Positions 1 through 10,180 of a stretch of 64,000 nucleotides of DNA are shown here, piece after piece. The position numbers were made by a program, and so were the translations under genes. The notes below the pieces were generated by a model. It did no database searches and was not told where the DNA came from. It saw nothing but the letters and a program-made list of their open reading frames with translations. Source of the DNA: Plecoglossus altivelis (lineage: Eukaryota; Chordata; Actinopteri; Osmeriformes; Plecoglossidae); the NCBI GenBank assembly GCA_036571765.1, contig BROE01000013.1, positions 13,697,999-13,761,998 on the forward strand, given 5' to 3'. The stretch's first letter is position 1. The number at the start of each line of letters is the position of its first letter.

Positions 1-110
1 TCGACCTGGTGTTGCCCATAACTTGCTGTGGTGGTTGGGGTGGTGACTGGAGGTCGCATGTGAACCAGGATTGCTCTCTATTGGACCATTGAGGAAATAT
101 GCTCGGCATC
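1..110. repeat. 110-bp direct repeat, copy A
   Basis: These 110 bases recur identically at 1563-1672. The copy begins at the window edge, so the true repeat may extend further left. It is followed at once by a run of C, while copy B is followed by AAAAAACC, so the match stops abruptly on the right. A perfect 110-bp match 1.56 kb apart in otherwise single-copy DNA means a very recent duplication or an assembly join. Confidence 0.95.
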
Positions 111-1562
111 CCCCCCCCCCTCTGTTCCTTCTTTCACCCCTCCTCTCGAGCCTCTCACCCTGTCCCTGCTCTGCCTAATCTGCCGATGACACCTCTGGTG
201 TGACTCTGTATTACAAACCCAGAGGAAGAGAGAGGAAGTGTGAGAGAGGGAGAGAAAGAAAGATGAACGTCTGAGAATCTCGAGTACGAATGTCAAAAAG
301 GTGTCATTTTACCCCAGGTGCCTTCTGCCTCCAACCCACATTATGAAGGTAAACTGAAGTCTAGACAGAACCTCAGAGGACAGTGGATCCAAGCTGCTCG
401 TCTGCAGGTTCCCCCCCCCCACTCTTTAGGGTTCTCTAAGTTCTGACTGCACTACAGAAGCTATTTTTAGAGCAAAACAACACATGAGCATCGGCATCAC
501 TCTGCAGGTCTGGAGATCACATGACTGACAAGCAGATGTACTGTATGAGACTTGGGTAACCAAGATAGATTAGGCATTATAGTTTGATGGTTGTTACTTG
601 TCTGCGATGTAAAGAATCTGAAGAACTGGGGGGGGCTGCTTTGTTTAGAAAAAGATCATTATTTTACATTTCTTGACATCAAACACGTTGAATCTCCCTG
701 CGGATGTCCGTGGCTTCGCATTTTGCACAGTTTGGGTTTTTCAAATGTATTTATACAAACTGGCAAAAATAAACATATTATTTTTTTGATAACTTGATGA
801 AAGAGATAAAAATACTCATAAAAAGAGTAGAACATGTTTTTTGATCCGAGGGTTTCACTCTCATCTCAGTGTGAAAACAACATTTTCCCTCATATGTTCA
901 TACAATGAAATATGATTAAATATGGAGATCTGCAATTTGACCGCTAAACACGTTTATGAACATTCTTTGTTAATTACAGACCACAGACCACCAATTACGG
1001 ATCAAATTACATGTTGCATTATTCCTGAGATGGTGATCAGAATGTTTGACCTCTTATGCCCAGGATCAGATATTGACTTGATCGTGATTGTCTTTATATC
1101 ATTATACAGGGTAAGGATACATAAGTCAGAGCTGGCTTTGTTGGTGTGTCACACATTTTCAGCCATGTAACAGGAACATCACTTTCAGTCCTCAGACTGC
1201 AACAGTACGCTGGGTTAGAACATGACTTCTGTTGACGTCCACCTTCGTGATGTTCTCCTCTACCATCTCCTTCAGCTTCCTGAGGCCTCAGGAACGTGGT
1301 AAGGATGGCCCCTCTTCCAGCCGAGGAGGTTCCGAGAGGGGAGAAGCTGGTATTGACTTGTGCCTCTCAGGGTTTCCGCATGGCTGCTTGTCTGATCATG
1401 CTATTGACACGGAGCCCCTAGCTGCCCTGGCTGGAGCAGAGATGTTGGAGCTTGATTTGATTAATTGAGGGCTGAAAAGGGGCGAACCCTGCTATGGACA
1501 TAGAATACACATGTTGTTAAGTTGCTGCAACAGTGCTCCGTGCAGACAGACGTTATTCTGAC
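111..1562. other. Unique non-coding stretch with two poly-C runs
   Basis: Mostly single-copy, moderately AT-rich DNA. C runs lie at 110-120 (11 C) and 411-420 (10 C), and a short GA-rich patch lies at about 226-265. The stretch at 1190-1470 is more GC-balanced and ends in an AT homeodomain-type tail (TTGATTTGATTAATTGAG), so it may be a conserved element. Short open frames here do not resemble a known protein. No gene is supported. Confidence 0.5.
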
Positions 1563-1672
1563 TCGACCTGGTGTTGCCCATAACTTGCTGTGGTGGTTGG
1601 GGTGGTGACTGGAGGTCGCATGTGAACCAGGATTGCTCTCTATTGGACCATTGAGGAAATATGCTCGGCATC
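1563..1672. repeat. 110-bp direct repeat, copy B
   Basis: Exact second copy of bases 1-110. It sits inside ordinary unique sequence with no simple repeat at either edge, so this is more likely the original location and the copy at the window start the derived or misassembled one. Confidence 0.95.
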
Positions 1673-2017
1673 AAAAAACCACAAGTTGGATTTAACATGA
1701 CTGACGCAAACCCAACTGACCCGCAGACCATTATCTCAGAATCATCACAGCATTTGGCTATGTGTGGGCATGCATGTGTGTGTTTGTGTGCGCGAGCGTG
1801 TGTGTTGTAAGCAGGGTGTGGGTGTGTAATGCATGCAGCGGTGCAGTTGCGCGCAGGACGCTAGACAGGCCGATCACGCTGTGATTTATGAGGCTGACCG
1901 CTGCCTGCATCTCTCAGGCTAATGGCACATACACTAAAGTCATTGATTTGTATGAGTGGCCTCCGTTCTTCATCTATCACAATTTAACGTAAGAGTTTAA
2001 TGTAAGAGTTTGCAATG
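1673..2017. other. Unique stretch with short imperfect GT tract
   Basis: Unique DNA with an imperfect GT/GC alternating tract at about 1757-1830. The part around 1865-1985 (CTGTGATTTATGAGGCTGACC and onward) looks like ordinary non-coding sequence. No gene is seen. Confidence 0.4.
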
Positions 2018-2620
2018 CAGAGGTAGAGGAGGAGAATGCAGGAGGAGGGAGCAGGGGAGAGGAAGCGAGGGGGAAGATATTCTACAAAGGTGTGAGGAAG
2101 AGGATGGGAGGAGAGGGGCTACAGTGTACCACAGAGGGAGTGGCAGAGGACAGGAGGAGGAGGGAGGAGGAGAACAGGAGAAGGAGGTAGGAGGAGGAGG
2201 AGGAAAGGAGGAGGAGGGAGGAGAAGGAGGAGGAAAGGAGGAAGTAGGAGAAGGAGGAGGACAAGAGGAGGAGGGAGGAGAAGGAGGAGGACAGGAGGAG
2301 GTAGGAAAAGGCGGAGGACTGGAGAAGGAGATAGGAGAAGGAGGAGGAAAGGAGGAGGTAGGAGAAGGAGGAGGACAAGAGGAGGAGGTAGGAGAAGGAG
2401 GAGGACAGGAGGAGGAGGTAGGAGAAGGAGGAGGACAGGAGGAGGAGGTAGGAGAAGGAGGAGGACAAGAGGAGGAGGTAGGAGAAGGAGGAGGAGAGGA
2501 GGAGGAGGTAGGAGAAGGAGGAGGACAGGAGGAGGTAGGAAAAGGCGGAGGACTGGAGGAGATAGGAGAAGGAGGAGGACAGGAGGAGGATGGAGGAGAG
2601 GAACAGAAGGAGGAGAGGGG
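2018..2620 (+). repeat. Polypurine minisatellite, ~30-bp unit
   Basis: About 600 bases of nearly pure A/G on the + strand. Between about 2205 and 2595 it resolves into a 30-bp unit built from GGAGGA, GGTAGGAGAA and GGACAGGA blocks. Because the unit length is divisible by 3, the + strand reads as a 10-residue repeat (GGGQEEEVGE) for over 200 codons, and the complement reads as a Ser/Pro-rich frame. These are by-products of the repeat. A long mirror-symmetric purine tract of this kind can form triplex DNA and G-quadruplexes. Confidence 0.9.
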
Positions 2621-3045
2621 CCTCCGATTCATGAAACCAACTGATTCATGAGTCATTTGCTGCTTCTTTAATGTCTCCTCTTCTATGTTTATGTAAATGC
2701 CCATGGAATCAGGACGCTGTGTTCAATAAAGCAGATAATGGCAGCAAGCAGATGAGCACTAGGGCTTTACTTCTGCTTCACTACAGAGACAAGGAGAGGA
2801 GGAAGGAAGAAAGCCATTCAAAATGGAGGCTTCTCATAAGGATGTTTCGTTTGTAATTTTGAACGCACTTGTTCTATGATAACGGATGAGCAGTCATAGA
2901 TAGATGCTTTGAACAGATGGAACTGCTTATGAATTTGCGACGATGAGAAGATAGCAGGAGACTAGATTGTGTAGAGATTAAATATCAGTCAAAATGTAGT
3001 GCACTCATAACACAATATGAAAATACTTTAGACTTTATCTATGGC
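2621..3045. other. Unique stretch, possible regulatory element
   Basis: Single-copy DNA between two repeats. It begins with a consensus AP-1 site (TGAGTCA, 2649-2655), followed by an AT/GC-balanced block to about 2760. No coding signal is seen. Confidence 0.3.
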
Positions 3046-3267
3046 TGTCTTTCTCTGTCTCTCTCTCTTATCTTTCTCTTTGTGTCCACCACACTCAGAC
3101 ACACACACACACTCACACACTCACGCATACTCATACACACACACACAAACACGCACGCACACACGCACGCACACACACACACGCGCACATACACACACAC
3201 ACAGACTCCAGTTCTGCTCATCCTGTTCCTGTGTGTTCTGCGTGCCTCCTCTCACTCCCCCCCCCCC
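3046..3267. repeat. CT, CA/CG and poly-C simple repeats
   Basis: A CT-rich tract (3046-3080) runs into an imperfect CA microsatellite (about 3093-3203) with CG and TA interruptions, then a run of 11 C at 3257-3267. Interruptions indicate an old, partly decayed microsatellite. Confidence 0.9.
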
Positions 3268-3364
3268 TCTCACAGGAAGTGCTGAGTTTTGACCCGGCTG
3301 GTTTTAAATCAGCCTGAGCACAGGAAGGAGCCCCCTCCAGGAGGAGAACAAGATGGATGGCCTT

Positions 3365-3388
3365 GGGGGGGGGGGGGGGGGGGGGGGG
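3365..3388 (+). repeat. Poly-G homopolymer, 24 G
   Basis: An uninterrupted run of 24 G, the longest homopolymer in the window. It should fold as a G-quadruplex, and its assembled length is unreliable. Confidence 0.95.
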
Positions 3389-3703
3389 ATATGTCATCAC
3401 TTTTAAACATGACGGTGCAACTTCTAAAAGTAGGATTTGAGTGAAGCTGGACCAGTGGAAGACTGCAAATTATCATCAAGATAAACCTAAGATTTAATCA
3501 CTAAGTTGAAATGTAGTTTTGAACTTTGAAAAAAAGCATTCACGGCATGGTTTCTGGGGGGACTCATATAACGTTATTAGAATTTAGAAATGGTGCCTTT
3601 ATACATATTTTGGAAAACTATTTAACCACATGATTTGAAACTCCATTGTCATTTATCAATCATTATTTATTTTTTGGGGTTGTTCGTGTGAACTTGTTAG
3701 GCA
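3389..3703. other. Unique AT-rich stretch
   Basis: AT-rich single-copy DNA with no repeat or open frame of note. If the minus-strand open frame at 3704-4009 is a real exon, this would be the start of its downstream intron. Confidence 0.35.
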
Positions 3704-4009
3704 TCACCTTGGATGGCTATTTACCGTTCCAGTGTGAAAACACGTAGCTGAACAAGAACACTTAAAATGCCTGGTCGTGTTCTTGATCCGCCCCTTTTTA
3801 GCCAGGATGGTTTGTGACTTGGCCTGCGGCAACGCATCTGGTATTCCAGAAGTCATCGCATCGCATTCTCCGTCCTTGCTTTCTTTCAAGACCCTTCTCA
3901 TCAACAACGTTCTCCTCAAGAACGCGCGTACGTTCTTCACGTTCTCTGCATTGATAAACAGCCAGTCAAACAAAAGGACCCAGATCTTGACCACCAGCAC
4001 AGCTCTCAT
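3704..4009 (-). CDS. Possible small secreted protein exon, unidentified
   Basis: A 101-codon minus-strand frame that starts at an ATG with A at -3. It opens with a good signal-peptide-like segment (MRAVLVVKIWVLLFDWLFINA), followed by a basic stretch with several dibasic sites (RR, RR, KKGR) and a cysteine cluster (KCSCSATC) near residues 83-90. Codon choice is G/C-ending in many places (GTG CTG GTG GTC AAG ATC TGG GTC), and CpG is kept locally, unlike its AT-rich flanks. A plausible donor (ACG|GTAAAT) lies with its last exon base at 3725, so the real product could splice onward instead of stopping at the in-frame TGA. This layout is typical of prepropeptides, but I recognise no family: it lacks the cysteine spacing of endothelin, CGRP/amylin or adrenomedullin. 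It could still be a chance frame in a conserved non-coding element. No partner exon is seen in the window. Confidence 0.25.
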   Translation of the reverse strand: MRAVLVVKIWVLLFDWLFINAENVKNVRAFLRRTLLMRRVLKESKDGECDAMTSGIPDALPQAKSQTILAKKGRIKNTTRHFKCSCSATCFHTGTVNSHPR

Positions 4010-4230
4010 AATATGCTGTGTCAGTACGTCTAATCATCCTCATTAAGGCACAACACGAAGTGGCAGCAGCATTCATTACACAGAGGGGCTGTGAGGTGTG
4101 AGACCCCTCTCTGGCTCCCTGGTGGCCAGGTTGGGCTTCACCATCAGCCACCTAATCAGCTAATGATGGCAGGATATGGGCACGATCCCCATCTGTAAAT
4201 CCAGCCTGTAGCACTGGCTCTGTTTTACTG

Positions 4231-4612
4231 CCTGCTCTGTCCTCTCCTCTGCCCTCCTGCTCTCTCCTCTCCTCCAGCCTCCTGCTCTCTCCTCTCCTCC
4301 GCCCTCCTGCTCTCTCCTCTCCTCCACCCTCCTGCTCCCTCCTCTCCTCCACCCTCCTGCTCTCTCCTCTCCTCCACCCTCCTGCTCCCTCCTCTCCTCC
4401 ACCCTCCTGCTCTGTTCTCTCCTCCACCCTCCTGCTCCCTCCTCTCCTCCACCCTCCTGCTCTGTCCTCTCCTCCGCCCTCCTGCTCCCTCCTCTCCTCC
4501 GTCCTCCTGCTCTCTCCTCTCCTCCACCCTCCTGCTCTATCCTCTCCTCCACCTTCCTGCTCTCTCCTCTCCTCCGCGCTCCTGCTCTATCCTCTCCTCC
4601 GCCCTCTTGCAC
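4231..4612. repeat. Polypyrimidine minisatellite, 25-bp unit
   Basis: About 15 copies of a 25-bp unit made of TCTCTCCTCTCCTCC followed by ACCCTCCTGC. The period is visible from the spacing of TCTCTCCTCT at 4261, 4286 and 4311. Because 25 is not a multiple of 3, all three minus-strand frames stay open (Glu/Arg/Gly repeats). These are not genes. Confidence 0.93.
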
Positions 4613-5437
4613 TCTTCTCTACTCAGCAGATTAAATGCATCGTGTCCGGTCACCCTCCGCCAAAGCCTCACACACATGCATTCACCCAAACACACACACA
4701 CACATCTAAGCATCAAAACACAAATGTGGGTTATTTAATACTTTTGCAATGAGGCACTCACCACGTCCTCAGCTAGCTGTGGTATGGACTGTTTAGGAAA
4801 GCTGTGGTTGGTACAGTTCAGGGCCAGCCATTTTATGGACATTAGGGCTAACCGTAGTAGAGTCGGTATGGCAGACAGGTGGACCTCCAGTGATCCAGAC
4901 CCTCCGACCCCTCTTCAGAATCCTGGCTTCCCCTGAACACACTACAGATGTGGAGGTGACTCATACAACAGGACGCTATCTAATTAGAGAAGATCCAAAC
5001 AATGGTGTCAGTTATCTTAATCAGAACCACAGCTCGTTACAGGGAAACAATAACAAGTTCAGGAACAGGAAGAGAACGGTCACCTGGTTCGGGTGGTGGT
5101 GGTTGGGGGAGTGGGAGGGGCTTATGTTAAACTCATCTGTTTCTCATCGCGTGGTGTCACCTGGGACAGACACACAATTTGTTTCAACTTCAAATTCAAC
5201 GTTTCTGTTGCAGAAAATATAGGACTATGTATTCTGAGGTGTGTTGATGCAAAGCTGCCTGTAGTCTTTCACAGGAATTTGTGGAGGCCATTCGTTTAAG
5301 GGAGAGAAAAAAAAAGTTTTTGGTTAGGGGTACTTTGAAAGTTCTGAAGCGCATGTTTACCAGCGGGGTGAAGATGTCCTCAATTAAAAGGGAAAACCCT
5401 GCAGCCAGAGCAGCCCTCGCTGAGAACAGGAGAAGAA
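4613..5437. other. Unique stretch, weak open frames
   Basis: Single-copy DNA apart from a small CA patch (4690-4705). The frame starting at 5281 runs on to 5481, where a TGA stops it, and the same frame reopens at 5482. I do not recognise the translation and treat the region as non-coding. Confidence 0.35.
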
Positions 5438-5596
5438 GAGGAGCAGAACGAGAAGGAGGAAGAGACGAGGAGAGAACATGAGGAGAGAGGGAGAGAGGAG
5501 GAGAACAAGGAGAAGGGAGAGAAAAGAGGAACGCGCAAGGAGAAAGGAGGCAAAGGGAGGAGGAGGAGGAGAGGAAGAGGAGGGAGGAAGAGGGTT
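5438..5596 (+). repeat. Imperfect GA-rich purine tract
   Basis: About 160 bases of A/G-rich sequence (AGGAGGAGG and GAGAGAGGG blocks) with no fixed unit. It keeps the surrounding Arg/Glu-rich frames open. Confidence 0.75.
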
Positions 5597-5940
5597 TTGA
5601 AGAGCGGCGGTTTGTGATTGCCAAACCCTTCAAACCCTCGTCTCCGGGGATGATAACGAGCTGTCACACTGTTAAACGGTCAGGTTTAAAACCGGGAGAA
5701 CATTTGTCATTTAAGCGGCTCTCCGGTCTGGGCGTCTGTCAGCGGCTGCTCGACTCAGGGAGACGGATCCAATTACAGCACCAGGACATCTCTAACAAGG
5801 TAGGGGAGGGGAAGGCTTCCTGGACAAACAACGGCAGCAAGGCCGTAATGAGAGGCCCTCGTTTGAGTGATTCAAGTGGCTCTCTGAGGCCCCTGCCATT
5901 GATTCTGAGGCAAACGATCAGAAATAATGTTACTTAGCTT
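5597..5940 (+). other. Unique stop-poor block with donor-like site
   Basis: A CpG-containing, GC-balanced block. One + frame reads through from 5482 to 5937 (ending RIQLQHQDISNK before a donor-like AACAAG|GTAGGG at about 5799). The downstream half (5830-5940) resembles a non-coding conserved element. I cannot match the translation to a known protein. Either a decayed exon or a non-coding element is possible. Confidence 0.25.
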
Positions 5941-5982
5941 GCTTTTCGACTCTTTTTTTAAAGCTTTTTCACACCAACATAC

Positions 5983-6009
5983 CGCGCGCACACACACACA
6001 CACACACAC
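5983..6009. repeat. (CG)n(CA)n microsatellite
   Basis: An alternating purine-pyrimidine run that begins with CGCGCG and continues as about 11 CA units. Confidence 0.95.
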
Positions 6010-6535
6010 CGACACTGACAGGGAATTAAAAGAAATGAGATGTGCCCTCTTCTCAGCTTAAAAAAGTTTGCTCTCGGTTTCTCCGTCGCACACACGCGCA
6101 CATACATACTTGAGATAGACTGTAAACACACGTTGGGCCACACTTAAGCATGCACACGTTCTCGCCTCATCCGGTTCTGCACACAGAAGCATCCACATAC
6201 ACACACTCGACTCCAACTTTAGAGTGGGTGATTATTAATCATGCCTTGTCAATACAAATGATACTGGCCAAGAAAACACAACAGCAGCACAACAGGATGG
6301 CTTGGAAAAACTTTCACAAGAGGCTCATTTTGTCTCGTTCCCTCGGCTGGCTAACCAAGGCGTGGACTGTCAATGTGTGTCTGGGATCAATGCCCCATGG
6401 CCCTGTGGATCCCATTGATTTCACAACTCCCAGATATCAGAGTGGCTCTTCATCAACAGAAGCACTTTGTCCTTCCCAAATAATCAGATCGAAGGCCTTC
6501 TCCCTTGAGAGAACACTGTTGGCTACAAGCATGGA
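6010..6535. other. Unique stretch
   Basis: Mostly single-copy with scattered CACA. The segment 6230-6535 looks like non-coding developmental sequence (for example GGGTGATTATTAATCATGCC). A + frame from 6150 stays open to 6806 (218 codons) but runs into the CT tract. Its translation is not recognised. Confidence 0.35.
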
Positions 6536-6720
6536 CGGTCCGCGCTCTCTTTCTCTCTCCTTACGTGTTCTCGGAATCTCTCCATCCGTCTCCGTTCTCT
6601 CTCTGTGTCGCACTCCCTTTTCTTTTTCTTTCTCTCTACCTCAGTTCTCACTCTCTCTCTTTTGCTCTCTCCGTCTAGCTCTCTCTCTCTCTCCCTGTCT
6701 CCCCCTCTCTCCAGGCCTCC
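6536..6720. repeat. CT-rich simple repeat
   Basis: Imperfect (CT)n and (CTTT)n tract of about 180 bases, open in several frames as Ser/Leu-rich peptides. Confidence 0.85.
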
Positions 6721-6844
6721 GTCAGATGTCTGTGTCACCCCCCAGGGAGACAGCATTCTGCTGGCCTCACAGCTTCCTGAGAGGGAGATGCATGCTCAAC
6801 AAATGACTGCTCAGTCCCCGCACATGTAGGAATATATTATCACA

Positions 6845-7492
6845 ATGGGAGCAGATATAAATCAATGGCAACCCATCATAAACGAAGGCAAGGAAGGATT
6901 TTTCTTTTTTCGCTTACGGAATTTGTCCGCAATCAGAGGAGCTGATGCTCTGTTTGTTGAAGAGTATACTTTTCAGTTCACGTCAAGTAGTTTGATTGTA
7001 TTTACAGCGTGTTTGCTGTTTCAGAATATCCTGTTAATCTCCATGTGGTCGTACGACCTATGGAACCTATTTACCCTGTTTACTCAAATAAAAACGACAC
7101 TACTATTGTTTACACATTTATTTATTTATTTACCCAAGACTTATAGGCCTTGGCTCATATACTGTGAAGAACAGAAAAGGAACATGTTTTCTACTAAGGG
7201 TTTACCCCCCTATACTGTACCATATACAGTATTTGCTGTTGGGAGGGGGGCACACTGTGTGGTTTGGGGGTGGATGTTAAAAGTGTGTGTGTCAGTGGCT
7301 CAAGTTGAAAAGGTGAAAGGAAGAGAAACGTTAACTGTGTGTCCTTCCTCTGTCTTCTTGGACATGCTCGATGTGTTTCAACTGCCAGAACCCAACCCAG
7401 AACTGTCTCCCTGCATTTCTGTCTCTTGCTTTCATTCGCCTCTTGACTCTGTAGGCATTCTACAAATGGCTTCTAATTGCCAGAAAGTCTGA
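6845..7492 (+). other. 215-codon open frame, no recognised product
   Basis: The longest ATG-initiated frame in the window that owes nothing to a tandem repeat. The predicted product is rich in hydrophobic residues in its first half (around residues 45-95), which could include membrane segments, then becomes mixed. There is no recognised domain, the start context (CACAATGG) is ordinary and no splice signals are obvious. It is marked as an open frame rather than a gene because the surrounding base composition is that of AT-rich non-coding DNA. Confidence 0.15.
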
Positions 7493-7775
7493 ACACTGCA
7501 CCAAAACTAAAACTTTAAAAAACTCAGACTCAATGCGCACTAATTGTTGCTGATATTATTATTTTCCGACTGGTCAGTGTGCCTTAAAGAAATAAAGAAA
7601 AGTACCACATTTACTGAGCAAACTTGACATCGTCGAGACCAGAACTATAATGAATAACCCTGTCTGGGTGGGTGCATAATTTCTGTCAATATGAGAGATA
7701 AATAGAGAGGGAGAGACAGTGACCATTCATAAATCCAGTTAAATATTTAAACAGGGTCTGTGGGCAGAATCACGT
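7493..7775. other. Unique AT-rich stretch
   Basis: Single-copy AT-rich DNA with poly-A-like patches. Nothing further is seen. Confidence 0.3.
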
Positions 7776-8030
7776 AAAGAGAAGGGAGAGGAGAGAGAAA
7801 GGGCGAAGAGGATGAGAAAGAAAGAGAAAAGAGGTATGGGGAGCGAAAGAGAGACTGGATGGAAAGAGAAAAGAGGGAGAGAGCGGGTAAAGAGGGAAAG
7901 GAGGAATGGATTGAGAGAGAAAGGAGGAATGGAGAGATGAGAGGGATAGGGTTTAGTAGAGAAAAGGAGAGTAGGAGAGGATGGAGAGAGAAAGGAGGGC
8001 AGGAGAGGATGGAGAGAGAAAGGAGGGGTG
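7776..8030 (+). repeat. GA-rich imperfect minisatellite
   Basis: About 250 bases of purine-rich repeat. The right half shows repeating GAGAGAGAAAGGAGG blocks joined to GGCAGGAGAGGAT or GAATG. Confidence 0.85.
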
Positions 8031-8425
8031 CTCAACTTGCTGTTCATTTTGATCAATCGGCCCAGTCCTACCTCCATGCTCAGGACATTACAAATTAGGA
8101 TCAGCGAGTCTGCAGCAGTTCATCATTAGGAGTCAGGGGGTGGAGGGTTAGGGAGAGGAGGGCGGCACCTGCTTTAGTGGCTGAATACCCCTTTACCCCT
8201 GCTGCCAATGATGGCGGAGGTCCGCTATGTTCTATGTTTTGTTTATTTACTGTCCTTAGTTTGAGAGGACGGCATGCTATCCCGGTGGGTGTCTTTGGTT
8301 GAGTAGTTAAGAGCGAAGTTGCGTTGCGTCCATATATGCATTTACAGACAAAGGCACTGTCGAGGTCACTTTACACGTATCGCTGCAAGTAACTGGAATC
8401 TGAAACCAAAGCTATGAGTCTGGTC
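8031..8425. other. Unique stretch, possible conserved element
   Basis: Single-copy DNA. The part at 8085-8260 has balanced composition with an E-box-like CACCTG and looks like a non-coding element. No gene is seen. Confidence 0.3.
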
Positions 8426-8785
8426 AGGCAGAAAGGAGATGAAGCCAGAGGCAGTAAGAAGATGAAACCAGAGGCAGTAAGGAGATGAAACCAGAGGCAG
8501 TAAGAAGATGAAACCAGAGGCAGTAAGAAGATGAAGCCAGAGGCAGAAAGGAGATGAAGCCAGAGGCAGTAAGAAGATGAAACCAGAGGCAGTAAGAAGA
8601 TGAAACCAGAGGCAGTAAGGAGATGAAACCAGAGGCAGTAAGAAGATGAAACCAGAGGCAGTAAGAAGATGAAACCAGAGGCAGTAAGGAGATGAAACCA
8701 GAGGCAGTAAGAAGATGAAGCCAGAGGCAGAAAAGAGGCAGTAAGAAGATGAAGCCAGAGGCAGTAAGAAGATGAAGCCAGAGGC
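8426..8785. repeat. Minisatellite, 23-bp unit, ~15 copies
   Basis: A tandem array of a 23-bp unit made of CCAGAGGCAGTAAGAAGATG plus GAA or AAA. Variant positions are AAACC/GAAGCC, TAAGAAG/TAAGGAG and CAGTAAG/CAGAAAG. One partial unit breaks the array near 8722-8735. The 23-bp period cycles through all frames, giving a 23-residue repeat on the minus strand that is not a gene. Confidence 0.95.
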
Positions 8786-8817
8786 TTTAGAGAAGCAGGA
8801 AGGATACATATTCACAC

Positions 8818-8824
8818 AGAGAGA

Positions 8825-8866
<42 letters not shown>

Positions 8867-8940
8867 AGATTAAGAGAGAAAGAGAGGGGGGAGAGAGAGT
8901 GAGAGAGGGAGGGAGAGGGAGAGAGAGACAAAGAAAGAGA
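8818..8940 (+). repeat. (GA)n microsatellite
   Basis: An almost pure GA run with GGG interruptions and about 15 clean units at the left. Confidence 0.95.
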
Positions 8941-9550
8941 GGCTGAAGCTCATTAGCGGACTGTTTTAATAAGCTGACTCCAGGCTTGACATGGAAAATT
9001 TAGATACCCTCCATCTCCTAATTGTTTTGATTAGCCAGTATAATTGGTCTACCTTACTGTTCAGCTCAATGAAGGGTCATGTGTTCCTTCAGTCACTCGG
9101 GCCACTCGGAGGACAGGGACAACAGAGAGAAAGCGAGGGAGCAAAGTAGAGTGGGAAGGTGAGAAAGGCAGTAGGAGAGAGAGATACAGAGGTCTCGGTA
9201 AATACAGCGACATGGGTTGATAGCACAACTTGTGAGGTTATTTAAACCAGCTCTGTGATGCTCAAAGCAGCCTTCATCTCTGAGGGCTGTGTAATGGTGT
9301 CATTGCTTTGTAATTATGGGAGGTGGAGATCTGTATTCTAATGGTCAGGCCTGCTTATAATGAAGGTGTCACTGAGCCAAACAAGCAGCCAGCTCCTTGT
9401 AATGGCAGTCAGTTGACCATTTGTTAAAAATAAACCTTCATCTTTGGACTTCTTGTCATTATTTTTGCCAAAATGTTCAAGGTGTTACAAAATAATTATG
9501 TTTTGTCCAACTGGGTCTTACAGCACAAGTACGTGATTAACATACTTAAC
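8941..9550. promoter_or_regulatory. Candidate conserved non-coding element
   Basis: A long single-copy island with homeodomain-type cores (CTAATTG, TTGATTAGCC, GTAATTATGG) at 8950-9060 and again at 9270-9420. Low GC, absence of simple repeats and clustered TAAT motifs are what enhancers of developmental genes look like in fish. Conservation is inferred, not measured. Confidence 0.35.
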
Positions 9551-9563
9551 TTTTTTTTTTTTT
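9551..9563 (+). repeat. Poly-T run, 13 T
   Basis: A homopolymer T13 within AT-rich unique DNA. Confidence 0.95.
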
Positions 9564-10010
9564 AATTCCTTTTGGTCATTTCTGTGATTTTAAAGAAGTG
9601 GAAAACAAGTGAAACATGTGTTAGTACTTTGGAAACTTGCAGCACCAAACAGCAAAATAATGTTTGACAAGAGTCTCCCCAAAGACCCACCTGTTCTTAA
9701 AGGATTCTGTGGTGCTTATACATCAGTGTCATCTACAGAAAAAAAACTGTCGTCTTTGTTCCTCTAGAATGACATGACTTCCTGATCTAAGATGGAGGCC
9801 CATCCTTGCGAGCGGTGTGCGTGTTCTCAGTCATTCCCTCTAGGATTTATTTCCGGGCAATTATTAACCGACATGAGAGTCTTCTGACATTTGTCTATCA
9901 ACGGAGCGGTGAGTCACAACCCTAATTAGTGTCTGAGGACGACAGCAACACATGAGGAAGAGGGAGGGTAACATTCCCTCTGGTGACATCTAATGATCAA
10001 GCCTTGCGGG
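9564..10010. other. Unique AT-rich stretch
   Basis: Single-copy. No gene or repeat is seen, apart from an A7 run near 9740. Confidence 0.3.
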
Positions 10011-10130
10011 TTGCACGCGCGCGCACACGCGCGTTCACAGACGCACGCTCGCACGCACACGTACGCAGATACTGAAGATATGCATGCATGCACACAAATA
10101 TGCAGACACGCACACACACACACTCACGAT
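10011..10130. repeat. CG/CA alternating repeat, Z-DNA-prone
   Basis: It begins with a strongly alternating CACGCGCGCGCACACGCGCG block (10014-10033), then imperfect CA/TG repeats to 10130. Alternating CG/CA is the classic Z-DNA-forming pattern. Confidence 0.9.
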
Positions 10131-10180
10131 GCACAAATGCGTGCATGAATGCATTCTTAGATCATCTTTCAGGCCTACGA

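Noticed and set aside
1192..1282. Minus-strand protein-like segment (RKLKEMVEENITKVDVN) after an AG
   Set aside because: Only about 28 codons before a stop, weak pyrimidine tract before the AG, no donor or partner exon, no known family.
8426..8785. Regular direct repeats that could be mistaken for a CRISPR array
   Set aside because: Copies are contiguous with no unique spacers, and the DNA is eukaryotic. The same applies to the 28.7- and 38.3-kb arrays.
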